Of a DNA stretch of 64,000 bases, positions 9,533-19,159 are shown piece by piece. The notes under the pieces are model-generated. The model was given only the letters and a program-made list of their open reading frames with translations. It searched no databases and had not been told where the DNA came from. The stretch covers positions 806,001-870,000 of the forward strand of contig JARGSG010000001.1 in NCBI GenBank assembly GCA_030374805.1, given 5' to 3'. Position 1 is the first letter of the stretch. Each line of letters begins with the position of its first letter. A program made the position numbers and the translations under genes. This DNA comes from Gracilaria gracilis. Taxonomy: Eukaryota; Rhodophyta; Florideophyceae; Gracilariales; Gracilariaceae.

Positions 9533-12500
9533 GTTTACGAATTGTTCAAATCACATCGAACAGCTCGTCGGACGAAACATGCAATCGGTTTCTACATGGT
9601 TGCTGCCGTGCGCCTTTTGTACTCCAAGCACCATGAGGGAAACACTCTTTCCCATCCTTGTAGCTTTCACGTACTCGTATTGTAGCCGAAATTAGATACG
9701 TAGAACCTACCGCTTGTCGACGTGTGCCGTGCAACCTGTCCAAGGCAATAGAGACATTACGTTTCTGCAAAGCGTGCTAAGTCTTTGCATTCCCCTCCTC
9801 CGTAATGCACCCTAAGAAAAGCATCACGCGTTGTTTAACGTTTGCGCACATAGAGCACAGAGTGTCCATTCTTCCAGTAAGAGGAAAACCCTCGATGCCA
9901 ATTTAGGATACAGTTTCGTAACATGTACTGTACCCTTTCCTGTTCGTGAGGAGCAGTACGTTGCAAGCTTATATTTCTGAGCTGCTTCCATCTCGAGCGA
10001 GCCCCCAATCCTAGACTCGTACCAGTAAAATTCAGCAACTTCGCCCGACATGTCTTTTTCTACGAGTTGAATTGCGACCCATCTCCCCAGTTGGGACCGT
10101 CATATATGCGAAATCGATGGTCATCATTCGACTAGGGTACCAGTAGAGGTCCGCCTTCTCGGTCGCCAGCAGCTGTGGCAACCGACAGCTTTTGACAAGA
10201 CATTCTGCCGGCGTTGTCCAACATCTGCAAATGGTATCAAGGGAAACAAACGCATCTCGGGTATCTCCGGCTTGCCTGCCACACGCAGAAATAATTGGCG
10301 AGGCACATCGCTGACCACAGGTATGTTTCTGACACGTTCAGCATAGCATTAAACCAGGAGGCGATGACTTCGATCGTGCGACTAGGAATGTGTAAAAGCA
10401 GACATATCTGAACTTGCTAACATGGAATGCCAACACACAGATGTGTTGTTCTTTCGTAACTCTTGCTTTGCATCTTCGGTTGATATGCAAGTCCCGAAAG
10501 AACAGGTTCTACTCACCGCCAAGCTGCGACATCCTTGTAAGAGCGCACAACAGCATCGACGCGTGTGTGGAAGAAGTGCTAGCAGAAAGGGAAAACAGCA
10601 AAACGATTTGTCTTGACCAGGAGTCAAATTGTTGATGTCTCTTACAAGTTGAGCAAGACGGATCATGCACGCGTTTTTATGCGAAACAATACAGCGTCAG
10701 CAGCGCCCCCTAATTAGATACCGGTCACACGTTCTCCAGTAGTATCATATTGTGTTCGAGCTGCCAACAAAGTCGAGATTATGTTATCGGTATCGACTAA
10801 TCAAGAAGCCGTATGGCTGAGAACATCTTGTCACTATTAAAACCTGATGTTTGAGACCAGGCAAGCAGCTTTTGGAGTACATCCGCAACATGCTTGATCT
10901 TGTAGACTCCATGTAATGCCCGAGCGCGCTTCCGAAAACGCCCAATGGCGAGCATCCGAAATGTCCCAGTTCAGGTGTTTCTGGGACGCTTCCAACGCAA
11001 AAAGCTCCGCACAGTGAAGGAATGGGCTTGTCTCATAGGCTTTGCCCCTCTGTAAACTTGAGCCGGTGTTTGCCTTTGAAGCTACTGATAAACCCGGAAC
11101 TGGTGGAGAACCATCTCTCGAGTTTAGATGTTCTGTTCCAGCTCCGCCTCGAAAACACAACCTTTATCACTTGGTGTACTCTTTGAAGAAATGACATGTT
11201 TCTCAATATCTCGCAACGCGAGAAAGCGCGGCTCTACAAGATGGCGAGTTTGGTGCTGTTCTCTCCATTGGAACAATTCATACATATAAAATCGTTGCTC
11301 TTCCGCCCCTAAAAGCACTCCTTACTCGTAAGCTTTTATGTGCTCTCCATGGCTTCGAGTGTATATCGCGTCAGTATAGACCGCTTCCGAAACCAAACGG
11401 CCTTACTAGATGTGGCGCTTACTAGTAGATGTGGAGCTTACTAGATGTGAGGCCATTACAAGAGTCTCGTCGGACGAGGGAGGCTCTTGAGTTTGTTCGT
11501 ACCCTTGTATGTAAATGGCAATGCTCAAAAACACAGCCTCAAATGTGTGGATACCCACAGGTAGTACTGAGAAGTTTACTTGTTCCAAAACTTTCTCCAG
11601 TATATTCTGCTTGTTGTACCGAGAGCACATGCTCTCGACCTTGTCGTGTCCGCGCAACATGTACGTACAAAAAAGTACTTCAGGAAGGACTGAGACATTG
11701 ATGTCAGCTGAGGACCAGATGGCGAAAACAACATACTGCTTGTAGTCTAGGAAAGGTATGCAATGTTTACGCCTTAAGCAATAGCCCGTATCTAGACGGT
11801 AACTATCTTCAAGTAGGACGAAGCTTTGCTTGCTGGCAGCAGCAGACATGAGGCGCTCTTCGTTACGCGTACAATTTAACTGCGCATTCCATTGCCATCA
11901 ACTCTTTCACAGGCATGATTGGTATGGAAACGGCCTGATTTCGTTCGGTAAACATGCTCTGTATAATCCAATAGAAATGTCAGCTGTGCTCTTCTGATTG
12001 AGTCAATCGAATTGAGAATGTTAGAAATGGCAATTCTTTTCAGGCGGTCGTTTTGTTTCACGTGTCGGGATCTGCAAATGTGTGTCGCCGGCCAAGCATT
12101 CAGACTCTCTTGCTGCCTTGGGAGTCCCAAGTTGGGACGCTTTATTTTGGTTTGCTACATGCCGTGTAAGTGTGACTTTAAGCTGCGTTAATTGGTATGC
12201 AAGGTGCAGCTTTATACGCCGCGCTTTCATGGGAGCAGGACAGCTTGTTGCTATGGAAACCAGCCTTTCTACAGGCATTATACTGGGAAACAAAGATGTT
12301 GGGCAGATGCGCAACTGACAGACATGACATTGGCAGATAACGACATATGTTTTTCACAAGCAAGAAAGCTTAAAGCGACAGTGCTGGAGAGTTACAAGAG
12401 GTCAAGATGTGAAATCACGCCTGATATATCCATAACCAGGGCGAAGCTGGTAACCCATTTACCCTACAACCTACAACAGTCAAGCTGTCACCGGCGAGTA

Positions 12501-12749
12501 AACGTAAAACCTTCAAAAGTTCTCGTTGTAACTTTTTGGGGGGTAGCGTTACCTCGGTAACTTTCAGGAAAAGCTAGCCATAGCTTCTACAGTATCAGCA
12601 AAAACCATAATAATGGATTATGTGTGCCGAGGCGCAGCTACCGGGTATCTATGGGGCGATGATTAGCAGCCAACCATGAAAACGTATTGCAGCAGTTGGC
12701 GCGCGATCTGCTTCAGTTTCATTCCTCATGAGGTGCGGAGATAAATAGA
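9533..12749. other. long gene-poor region
   Basis: About 3.2 kb with only scattered short open frames. There is no recognisable domain, tRNA or clear transposon end. A few local duplications of an actagatgtgg-type motif lie at about 11404-11450. It may be decayed repeat DNA and regulatory sequence. Confidence 0.35.
11406..11849 (-). CDS. hypothetical ORF, doubtful
   Basis: A 147-codon ATG-initiated frame lies in an otherwise gene-poor region. It has no signal peptide, no domain I recognise and no low-complexity bias. It is the longest ATG frame between 9.6 and 14.4 kb, but a chance frame of this length is plausible. It is listed only because it could be an orphan gene. Confidence 0.18.
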   Translation of the reverse strand: MSAAASKQSFVLLEDSYRLDTGYCLRRKHCIPFLDYKQYVVFAIWSSADINVSVLPEVLFCTYMLRGHDKVESMCSRYNKQNILEKVLEQVNFSVLPVGIHTFEAVFLSIAIYIQGYEQTQEPPSSDETLVMASHLVSSTSTSKRHI

Positions 12750-12751
12750 TA

Positions 12752-13340
12752 CCTTCCAGGTCAGGGTAAAGCTGAACAGCTGTGAAAAATCGTTGCAATC
12801 AGCTTGAAATCATAATAATTGGTACATTGCTGGACACGTTTTCTGATTTTTGGCTTTATGTGACTTTTTGGCTTTATTTCGGTATGAATCTTTTTAGATT
12901 AGTTTACCGCACCGGCTATTTCGCGTATTTCTGCTCTTAAATGGTTAAATTTCTGTTCTTGGGAATAGCAAAAAGCTACATATATGTCACAGTTATGAAA
13001 CAGCTTGTTCCAAATTACCCTTCAAAAAATTAGTGCACTTTTTGGCACTGTATTTTTTGGCATACCAAAAAGCAACCTATTTTGGTTCAGGTTCAACAGT
13101 GTTGGCCCCCACAACATTTTGAATGAAATGACTACCTTCGGTATATGTGCAGTCGTAACCGCCAAAGATTATTGCCGAAGAAGATGACGGAGCGTCAAAG
13201 AAGCGATATGGCTATTTTAAAATTAATTAAAAGTTACAAAATGTATTTTAGCTGTTTTGACAATCTGCATATTCTGAACAGTTATGAAACAAGCAATGTT
13301 CAAAATTAACCGTTGTTCAGCTTTACCCTTACCTGGAAGG
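12752..13340. mobile_element. MITE-like element with 27-bp terminal inverted repeats
   Basis: The left end CCTTCCAGGTCAGGGTAAAG and the right end are inverted copies, matching at all but one base over 29 nt when the flanking TA is included (arms 12750-12778 and 13314-13342). The flanking TA on each side fits a TA target duplication of Tc1/mariner type, although a palindromic TA is weak proof. The interior is AT-rich and has no long ORF. A motif around acagttatgaaac is repeated inside, near 12990 and 13278, like subterminal repeats. This suggests a non-autonomous DNA transposon of about 589 bp. Confidence 0.7.
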
Positions 13341-13342
13341 TA

Positions 13343-14411
13343 GTCTGTAAGACAAGCGGGTATCTACCGTTGTAACTACGATTTAGGGGTGGGAAACGCG
13401 CGGCAAAGCCTTACATGAGATGCCGTACGACACAAGACATATGCTGCTGCAGCTTGAGTGATGGGGTGCATAAAATAAACTTGCAGCCAGAGGAAAACAC
13501 GCAGTTGTGAGCACTCGCATTCGCTGGATGCTCTTTCGCATGTGCATTTAGGGAACGACAAATGGCGAACATTCAGGACATCCAATGCTGGCAAGGATAT
13601 GCGATAGCCTTAGATACGGTTGGGGAAACTGAGCTCGCTCAAGGTATTATTGGCAGGAGAGATGCAGCTCTGAAAAGGAGAAACGCAGAAAGTTAACATT
13701 AGACGGTGCGCTTGTTCGCGCGCATCACTGATGGGTTGTTGGCTGAAGAAAAGGGCACGGCCCTTCGCGCTTGTTGTTGTAGAACATGTACAAGTGCGGT
13801 TATAGAACGGCGCAGAAGAGCGCGAGTGGAGGGGCTCAAGACTCGCTCTCGAGAGCTTCGTTTTGTTGCCCATACACGCCAGTTATTTGAAGGCACGCTT
13901 CTGCGCACGATGCGTACAAAAGACGGTCAAGCATAATGAAATTGAATGGTTGAGAGCTTTCGCCAAGTGGGTGGGAGGCCGCGTTAAACTAGATGTCCTC
14001 CCTTCGACAAGAGTCGGGTTTAAAAAAGCAAACACGCGCAGCCCAAAACTTTTTGACGCGCGTCGGTGCGTTCCTTACAAAGCCTTACCGGCGGCAGCTA
14101 GTAACATAAAGTTACTCCCACGGTTACAGCTTGGTGTATAACCTCAATATGGTGATAAGCTGTTTCACTTGTCGCTGCGCAGTGTCGCGACCGTTGTCTC
14201 AAAGCTAATACCGTGTTTGATAATCGCTGCGCATGTGGCGCAACGCGCCACGCGCCATCCGACTCGTCGTTGAAATGGCCGCGGTGGTGGCTGTACAAAA
14301 GGCGCCCGCGAAGCGCATCGTTCCGCCAGCCGTCGCGTCTACTCTCCTGCCATCAGCAACTCTCAGCTTCTTCACGCCCAACTTTGGCAGTTTGTGTAGT
14401 CGGCAGTTACC
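13343..14411. other. intergenic, promoter side of the 4CXXC_R1 gene
   Basis: About 1.1 kb. Composition rises toward GC after about 14.2 kb, marking the start of a GC-rich block. Short open frames on both strands show no domains. Confidence 0.4.
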
Positions 14412-15062
14412 ATGAATCATCGCTTTTCGGCTCTGCCGTCACGCTGCTCGACTCCGTCGCTGGACATTCTGGAGTTACCGTACGGCGACCCCATTTCAGA
14501 TCCGCTGGTGGATCCGCTCGCCGATCCGGCGTGGAATCAGCTCGATTCGAACACATGTGTTCCCAGGTGGGAGGCGTTGCCGCCGGAGACATTCAGCACC
14601 GCTCCGAGTGTGGACGCAAAGACTTTTGCGACACGAAAGTCAGCTGGCACACCGTCCTCATGCTCAAGCACAAGTGTGGAGCACAAGTCGTCACGGACGC
14701 ACTACCCGACAGTATCTCGTCAACGCCCCAAGCAGTACAAGCATGCGTCGGCATCAAAGTTTTGTCACGTGTGCGGACGAAAGGCTCACAACGTTCAGGT
14801 GATGGTTTGTTGCCGACTGAAGAAAGGACTATGTCGCAAAGTGGTGTGCAAGTTCTGCTTCGAGAAGTACGCATGGGATATGCAGGTGTTCCACGACGTA
14901 TCCAAGCAACAGCAATGGACGTGCCCTCATTGCAAGGGACAATGTGTGCCAAAGGCGCAGTGCGTGACGTACGGGCGCACCAACTTCAAGCGCCACTTGA
15001 TGCTGCGGCGACGCCGCTCCGACAAGCAGACCAAGTCGAGTAGCTCTCGTAGCAGCGATTAG
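14412..15062 (+). CDS. 4CXXC_R1-type zinc-finger protein
   Basis: The 216-residue protein has a disordered Ser/Thr-rich N-terminal half. A cysteine-rich domain at about 117-190 contains CHVCGRKAH, VCCRLKKGLC, KFCFEKY and CPHCKGQC pairs. This spacing and the CxxC(R/Q) start resemble the zinc-finger domain named after monoamine oxidase A repressor R1 (zf-4CXXC_R1), which occurs in plant and algal nuclear proteins such as the CDCA7-like family. The tail is basic (HLMLRRRRSDKQTK), fitting nuclear location. DNA- or chromatin-binding is inferred from the family. It starts at the ATG at 14412 and lies tail to tail with the plastid-lumen gene, whose stop is only 38 bp away. Confidence 0.75.
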   Translation: MNHRFSALPSRCSTPSLDILELPYGDPISDPLVDPLADPAWNQLDSNTCVPRWEALPPETFSTAPSVDAKTFATRKSAGTPSSCSSTSVEHKSSRTHYPTVSRQRPKQYKHASASKFCHVCGRKAHNVQVMVCCRLKKGLCRKVVCKFCFEKYAWDMQVFHDVSKQQQWTCPHCKGQCVPKAQCVTYGRTNFKRHLMLRRRRSDKQTKSSSSRSSD

Positions 15063-15099
15063 AACGGCGCAACTCAGCCTCTTTACCACACAAATGGCC

Positions 15100-15714
15100 T
15101 CACAACGGGTTGAGCATCTGCTCGCGCGCAAGGCGCACGTCGTCGGCGTCGAACAAGGCGAGCATATCATCGAGTCGATCGGCGGCGGTGCCGATGCACT
15201 GCAGCCAGAACGCCAGCTGCTTGGACGACGGCTGCTGGCGATTGGCCATAGCATCATAGTACTCGACGACCTGATTGAGATACTCGTACGCATCGCGGCC
15301 GGCGGCCAGCGCGAGCTCGCGGTCAGCGGCCGACAAGCGCCGCGCGGCGGTGGGCAAGTTGCGCGGCAGGTTGGTGCCGCGCAGCAGCGTGCGCACGACG
15401 CGGCGTACGTCGGCGTTGGTACCGACCTCCACGTCGGCCGACAGATCGCGCAGCGAGTCGCGCAGGCGCACCAGCGCCAGCAGCGGCACGTCGACGTCGG
15501 CGGCGGTGGCGGTGGCGGCGGCGGCGGCGGCAGACAGGGGCGCCCGCGCTGCGAAGGGGAGCAGCGCCAGCAGTGGCAGCACTGAACGGCGCGACAGCGG
15601 GGCGGCTGCGGGCGAGGCGGCGGAGACGACGGGATGCACGCCCACACTACGCCTCGGGCGCGATAGAGGCGGTGCGGCGAAGGTGGGGGCGGCGGGTGGC
15701 GCTGTAGCGACCAT
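15100..15714 (-). CDS. probable thylakoid-lumen protein with bipartite twin-Arg targeting signal
   Basis: The 204-residue product begins with an Ala/Pro/Ser-rich, Arg-containing region typical of a plastid transit peptide. A twin-arginine segment follows, LSRRSVLPLLALLPFAARAP, then an Ala-rich cleavage region, as in proteins sent to the thylakoid lumen by the Tat route. The mature part (about 130 residues) looks all-helical, with segments such as TLLRGTNLPRNL and YEYLNQVVEYYDAM. It recalls small helical-bundle lumen proteins of the PsbQ-like kind, but I cannot assign a family. The frame is open further upstream through the C-rich tract, but the ATG at 15714 directly gives the targeting peptide. 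Confidence 0.65.
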   Translation of the reverse strand: MVATAPPAAPTFAAPPLSRPRRSVGVHPVVSAASPAAAPLSRRSVLPLLALLPFAARAPLSAAAAAATATAADVDVPLLALVRLRDSLRDLSADVEVGTNADVRRVVRTLLRGTNLPRNLPTAARRLSAADRELALAAGRDAYEYLNQVVEYYDAMANRQQPSSKQLAFWLQCIGTAADRLDDMLALFDADDVRLAREQMLNPL

Positions 15715-15765
15715 GATGGGGACGGAGCCGGTGGCGGGGGTAAGGTTAGGGGGGCGCGGGAGATC

Positions 15766-15788
15766 GGGGGGGGGGGGGGGGGGGGGGG
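15766..15788. repeat. 23-bp G homopolymer (C tract on the coding strand of the next gene)
   Basis: An uninterrupted run of 23 G on the plus strand lies 52-74 bp upstream of the plastid-lumen gene start. Its true length may be affected by sequencing or assembly error. Confidence 0.85.
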
Positions 15789-15875
15789 CGAGTGCGAAGA
15801 TTGAGCTTGTGGTGTGGTTTATTAAAATGTCAAGTGTCAGCGCGTGTTTTAGTGTACAGAGCACGTCAGAGACAG

Positions 15876-16727
15876 TCACGGCTCTTTGTTGTGGATCTTG
15901 CGTGCGTGTCGCGTCAGGCTGCTGCGCTGCCCGAAGGCGGCGCCGCACTCGCAGCGGAACGGGCGCAGTTTCTGGTGCACGGTGAGCACGTGCGCCTCCA
16001 GGAAGCTCTTCCGCCCGAAGTGGTTGCCGCACAGCTTGCACTCAAACGGGCGGATCTTGGCGTGAACCATCCTCATGTGCCTGTTTCGGTCGCTGCCGCG
16101 CTTGAACCACGCGTCGCACTGCGGGCAGCCGTACGCGCGGCCCGCCTTACCCGACCGTACCGATCGCGACGACGTGGAGCTGGAAGCGCACGCCGACGAC
16201 GACGTCGATGACGGTGCCGCCAGTCGTGTGGACGCCAGCCGCGTGGACGCCAGCCGCGTGGACGCCAGCCGCGTGGACGCCAGCCGCGCCGCATACACAC
16301 CGCCGTCGCCAGACGAAGACGCGTGCACGGAACGCCAGTGCATATTGAGGTGTCCCGGCTTGCGGAACAGCACGCCGCACACCTCACACGGGATGTTCAT
16401 CTTGGGCTGCTGATGCGCTACCGGAGCCGGCGCACGCGCCGTTGGCGCCACCGTTTCACTACTGGTTGACAGCACCGTCTGCCAGAAGCGTGACGACGCA
16501 CGCGACGCAGACGGAGCTACGGGCGGTGTCGGTGTCGGCGGCGACGGCTGCGGCGGCTGCGCAGGCGGCGCGGCGCGTACAGCGCAGCCGGCGTGACGGA
16601 GCGACAGAAGCGAGGCGCACGCGGCTGGGACTGAGGACGCGTCCATCCTGGAGACGGGTGCCAGGGCGGGGGCGGCGTGCAGCGCGACTGCAGGAGACGC
16701 GAATGCCAGCGTCGACGGTTGCATCAT
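15876..16727 (-). CDS. four-finger C2H2 zinc-finger protein
   Basis: The 283-residue protein has a long Ala/Pro/Ser-rich N-terminal part and four C2H2 fingers. Finger 1 is CEVCGVLF...HWRSVH (about 113-135). After an insert of about 65 residues come finger 2 (CPQCDAWF...HMRMVH), finger 3 (CKLCGNHF...HVLTVH) and finger 4, a CxC variant (CECGAAF...HARKIH), linked by short HAKIRPFE and HQKLRPFR linkers. The insert between fingers 1 and 2 is a RLAST repeat plus a Ser-rich stretch. It is most likely a sequence-specific DNA-binding transcription factor; targets are unknown. The start is the ATG at 16727, or 16724 one codon later. Confidence 0.85.
   Translation of the reverse strand: MMQPSTLAFASPAVALHAAPALAPVSRMDASSVPAACASLLSLRHAGCAVRAAPPAQPPQPSPPTPTPPVAPSASRASSRFWQTVLSTSSETVAPTARAPAPVAHQQPKMNIPCEVCGVLFRKPGHLNMHWRSVHASSSGDGGVYAARLASTRLASTRLASTRLASTRLAAPSSTSSSACASSSTSSRSVRSGKAGRAYGCPQCDAWFKRGSDRNRHMRMVHAKIRPFECKLCGNHFGRKSFLEAHVLTVHQKLRPFRCECGAAFGQRSSLTRHARKIHNKEP
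16217..16291. repeat. 15-bp coding tandem repeat (RLAST units)
   Basis: A 15-bp unit (gtggacgccagccgc on the plus strand) repeats four to five times with few changes. It encodes successive RLAST units between fingers 1 and 2 of the C2H2 protein. Confidence 0.8.
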
Positions 16728-17209
16728 GCGGAGCGGACAGACGGCGGGAGGAGGGAGGGGAGGGTGGCGGCGGCGGTGGGGAGGGGGAGAAGAGGTGGCG
16801 GCGGAGCGGCGGGGGCGCCGTCGCGGCTGCGCTGCGGCGGCGGCGATGCGCCCAAGAAGGAGCGGCGCGCCGTCGGTAAACGCGCCATCGGCGCTGGCGG
16901 CGGTGAGCGCGCGTCAACACACGTGTTGCGGGCGCGCACGTGCTCGGTACCGTTGTACGTCAGCACGCGGCGCAACGCGCGCCGCCATACGTGCGCGCCG
17001 CTGGCTGAGCGCCCCGCGCCCGCGCGCCCAACCGCACCGCCGGTACGTGCTCGTCCGTAGCCGCCGCTGCCGCCGTCAACGCCACTGTCGCCAGAACGCA
17101 CCGCCACCAGTCTCCCCCGATCCCCACCACAAAACCTTTTTTCCCCCTCTCTCTCCCCCCTCAAACCAAACCCCTACTTACAGTACACCACCCCCTCACG
17201 GTGAGGGCC
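16728..17209. other. GC-rich intergenic, purine/pyrimidine-biased
   Basis: This 482-bp gap lies between the C2H2 gene start and the NASP stop. It has G-rich runs (16735-16880) and C/T-rich runs (17100-17200) that open frames on both strands without any recognisable domain. It should contain the C2H2 promoter. Confidence 0.45.
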
Positions 17210-18637
17210 TCACCCCAGCCGCTCCCGCTTCGCCGCCACGTCCTCCGTCCCCGTCCTAGCCCCTCCCTCGCGCTTCCGCTTCGGCACTACCTTCACCACC
17301 TTCACCGCCGTCCCGCCTGCCGCCCCGCCTGCCACCCCACCGCTGCTTCCAAATCCGCCTCTCTCCGCACCCTCTCCCGCAAACAGTCGCAGCTCGTCCC
17401 TCAGCTCGCCCAGCACGTCCTCGTCCTGCGCCCCGCCCACGCCCTCCAGTGCTGCAATGCACTTGCGTAGCGCCTCGCCGGCCACAGCTTTGTCCTCTCG
17501 CCGCATGGCCAAGTACAGCTTGTGCAGGCACTCAGCACGATCACGCCCCTCGCACATGTCACTGGCCTTGCCGAATTCTGCCCCGGCCTGGCTCGCCTGA
17601 TCCAATGCCACCAGCAGTTCACCTAACGTGCGGTGTGTCTCTGCGAGCCGCGCTCTCAGCCGCTCATTGCCCCCCTCCACCAGTTTCTCGAACGTCACGC
17701 GTGCAATCTCAAGCTGCGTCCATGTGATCTGCTCCTCCTCCTCCTCATCTACGACGTCTTCTTCTGCCTCCTCTGCAGCCTCCGCCCCATTACCGAGCAC
17801 GCCACCACCGGTGGCACGACGAATGACGAAGCCCAACATCACCTGCCCGTATGTCAGGCTCAACTCTGCGTACGCCAAACCGGCCTGATCCTTGTCTTCT
17901 GCACTCTTGAGTGCCTTCACCAACAGTTCCGAAGCCTTCTGCAACGCGCCCTCGTCGGGCGCGCTGCGTATAATCTCTGTCGCCTGCGTGTACTGTTTGG
18001 CCACTTCGTCGCTCACAGTGTCGGCGATCATCTGGCTGACTTCCTTCTGCTGTTTGGACAACTTGCCCTTGTTTACTACAGCCGCTTGAGATGAGCTGCT
18101 TTCTTTCTGCTTGTCTGCGTCAGCGCCTTGGGCGTTCGACGTTTCATTTGCATTATTTGCCTCTTTTTCATCGTTAGTATTCTCGCCGCCGGTAGACGTC
18201 TGCTTTGGCTCGTGCTCGGCTTTCTTGGGCTCATCACTGTGGTTGGTGTTTGTGCCCGGCAGGCCATGTGCGTCTTCTGCATCATTTTGAATCTGAACGT
18301 CTTCAGCTTTCTTGGGTTGATCACTGGGGTTGTTGCTGACATTCGGAGCGTCATGTGCTTCTTGTACATCGTTAGCTTCCTCCCTTTTGCCATTTGAAGC
18401 ATGCACGGGGTCGTCTTCGGCTTTCTTGGGTTGTTCGCTGTGCTTGCTGTTCGTGTTGGGAACGTCATGGGCGTCTTTTGCATCTTTGGCACAATCTTCA
18501 ATGCCGTTCGAAGTGCGCATCTGGTCCTTCTCGGCGGCCTTGGGCTGGTCACTGTGATTGTTCGCACTCGGCGCGACAGCGTCATGCGTTTCGTTCGCAG
18601 CCGGAACGGCTTCAATGTTTGCTGGTGCACCGTTCAT
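17210..18637 (-). CDS. NASP: NASP/Sim3/Hif1-family histone chaperone (SHNi-TPR)
   Basis: The 475-residue protein has a SHNi-TPR region in its C-terminal half: helices around SELLVKALKSAEDKDQAGLA, then a long acidic insertion (AEEAEEDVVDEEEEEQ), then helices ending at EALRKCIAALEG. The acidic loop interrupting a TPR is the hallmark of this H3-H4/H1 chaperone family. The tail has basic nuclear-localisation-like clusters (VPKRKREGG and AAKRERLG). The N-terminal 170 residues are a hydrophilic low-complexity region made of about four diverged copies of a roughly 38-residue unit built on NHSDQPKKAED. The ATG at 18637 is the first in frame; only a TTG precedes it. It should act in supplying histones during replication. 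Confidence 0.8.
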   Translation of the reverse strand: MNGAPANIEAVPAANETHDAVAPSANNHSDQPKAAEKDQMRTSNGIEDCAKDAKDAHDVPNTNSKHSEQPKKAEDDPVHASNGKREEANDVQEAHDAPNVSNNPSDQPKKAEDVQIQNDAEDAHGLPGTNTNHSDEPKKAEHEPKQTSTGGENTNDEKEANNANETSNAQGADADKQKESSSSQAAVVNKGKLSKQQKEVSQMIADTVSDEVAKQYTQATEIIRSAPDEGALQKASELLVKALKSAEDKDQAGLAYAELSLTYGQVMLGFVIRRATGGGVLGNGAEAAEEAEEDVVDEEEEEQITWTQLEIARVTFEKLVEGGNERLRARLAETHRTLGELLVALDQASQAGAEFGKASDMCEGRDRAECLHKLYLAMRREDKAVAGEALRKCIAALEGVGGAQDEDVLGELRDELRLFAGEGAERGGFGSSGGVAGGAAGGTAVKVVKVVPKRKREGGARTGTEDVAAKRERLG

Positions 18638-19159
18638 GATGGACAAGGAATTCAAGCTGGCGTAGTTGGGGTTAGCGACTCGTGGACGAATAGCGATGGT
18701 CGTTGGGGGACTCTACTCGGCGGACGCTGCCAGGAAGTTGGAAGAAGAAAGGGTACAAATATGGTTGCGCGCGGGAAAGTGTTGTGCGCAATTTCGCTCC
18801 AGATGGCGGGAAAGGTGAGTGCCGATTGCCGTTTTTCGGCTACAACCCGAGTTGGCGTCACCGCCGCGAGCAAGGACGGATCACCATATCGGTGCGATCA
18901 CGATGAGCTGCATAGACGACGTGTTTATCGTGTCATCGTTGCAGACGTGTGTTGACTATCGACGTGTATTGTCGACGTGTACCGTTCCCGGCCTTGTTGC
19001 CGGTTGCCGGTTGTCCGCATATGTGCAGGTGAGGGGAAACGTCAGACAAGCTCTCCGTATTTATTTGATTCAACAAAACATATGTTTAGAAGTTAGCGTA
19101 CAAGGACCATGCCCTATCTTCAAGAGACAACAGCCCGCTAGGAGTTAGCACCATCAGGC
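18638..19159. other. intergenic, NASP promoter region
   Basis: About 520 bp between the NASP start and the stop of the small secreted gene on the same strand. Apart from the two E2F-type sites, nothing is recognisable. Confidence 0.45.
18771..18813 (-). promoter_or_regulatory. two E2F-type sites upstream of NASP
   Basis: Read on the minus strand, TTTCCCGC occurs at 18778-18771 (as TTTCCCGCGC) and at 18813-18806. They are 35 bp apart and about 134-176 bp upstream of the NASP ATG. Both match the E2F/DP consensus TTTSSCGC. E2F control of histone-chaperone genes at S phase is well established in plants and animals. Function here is inferred. Confidence 0.5.
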
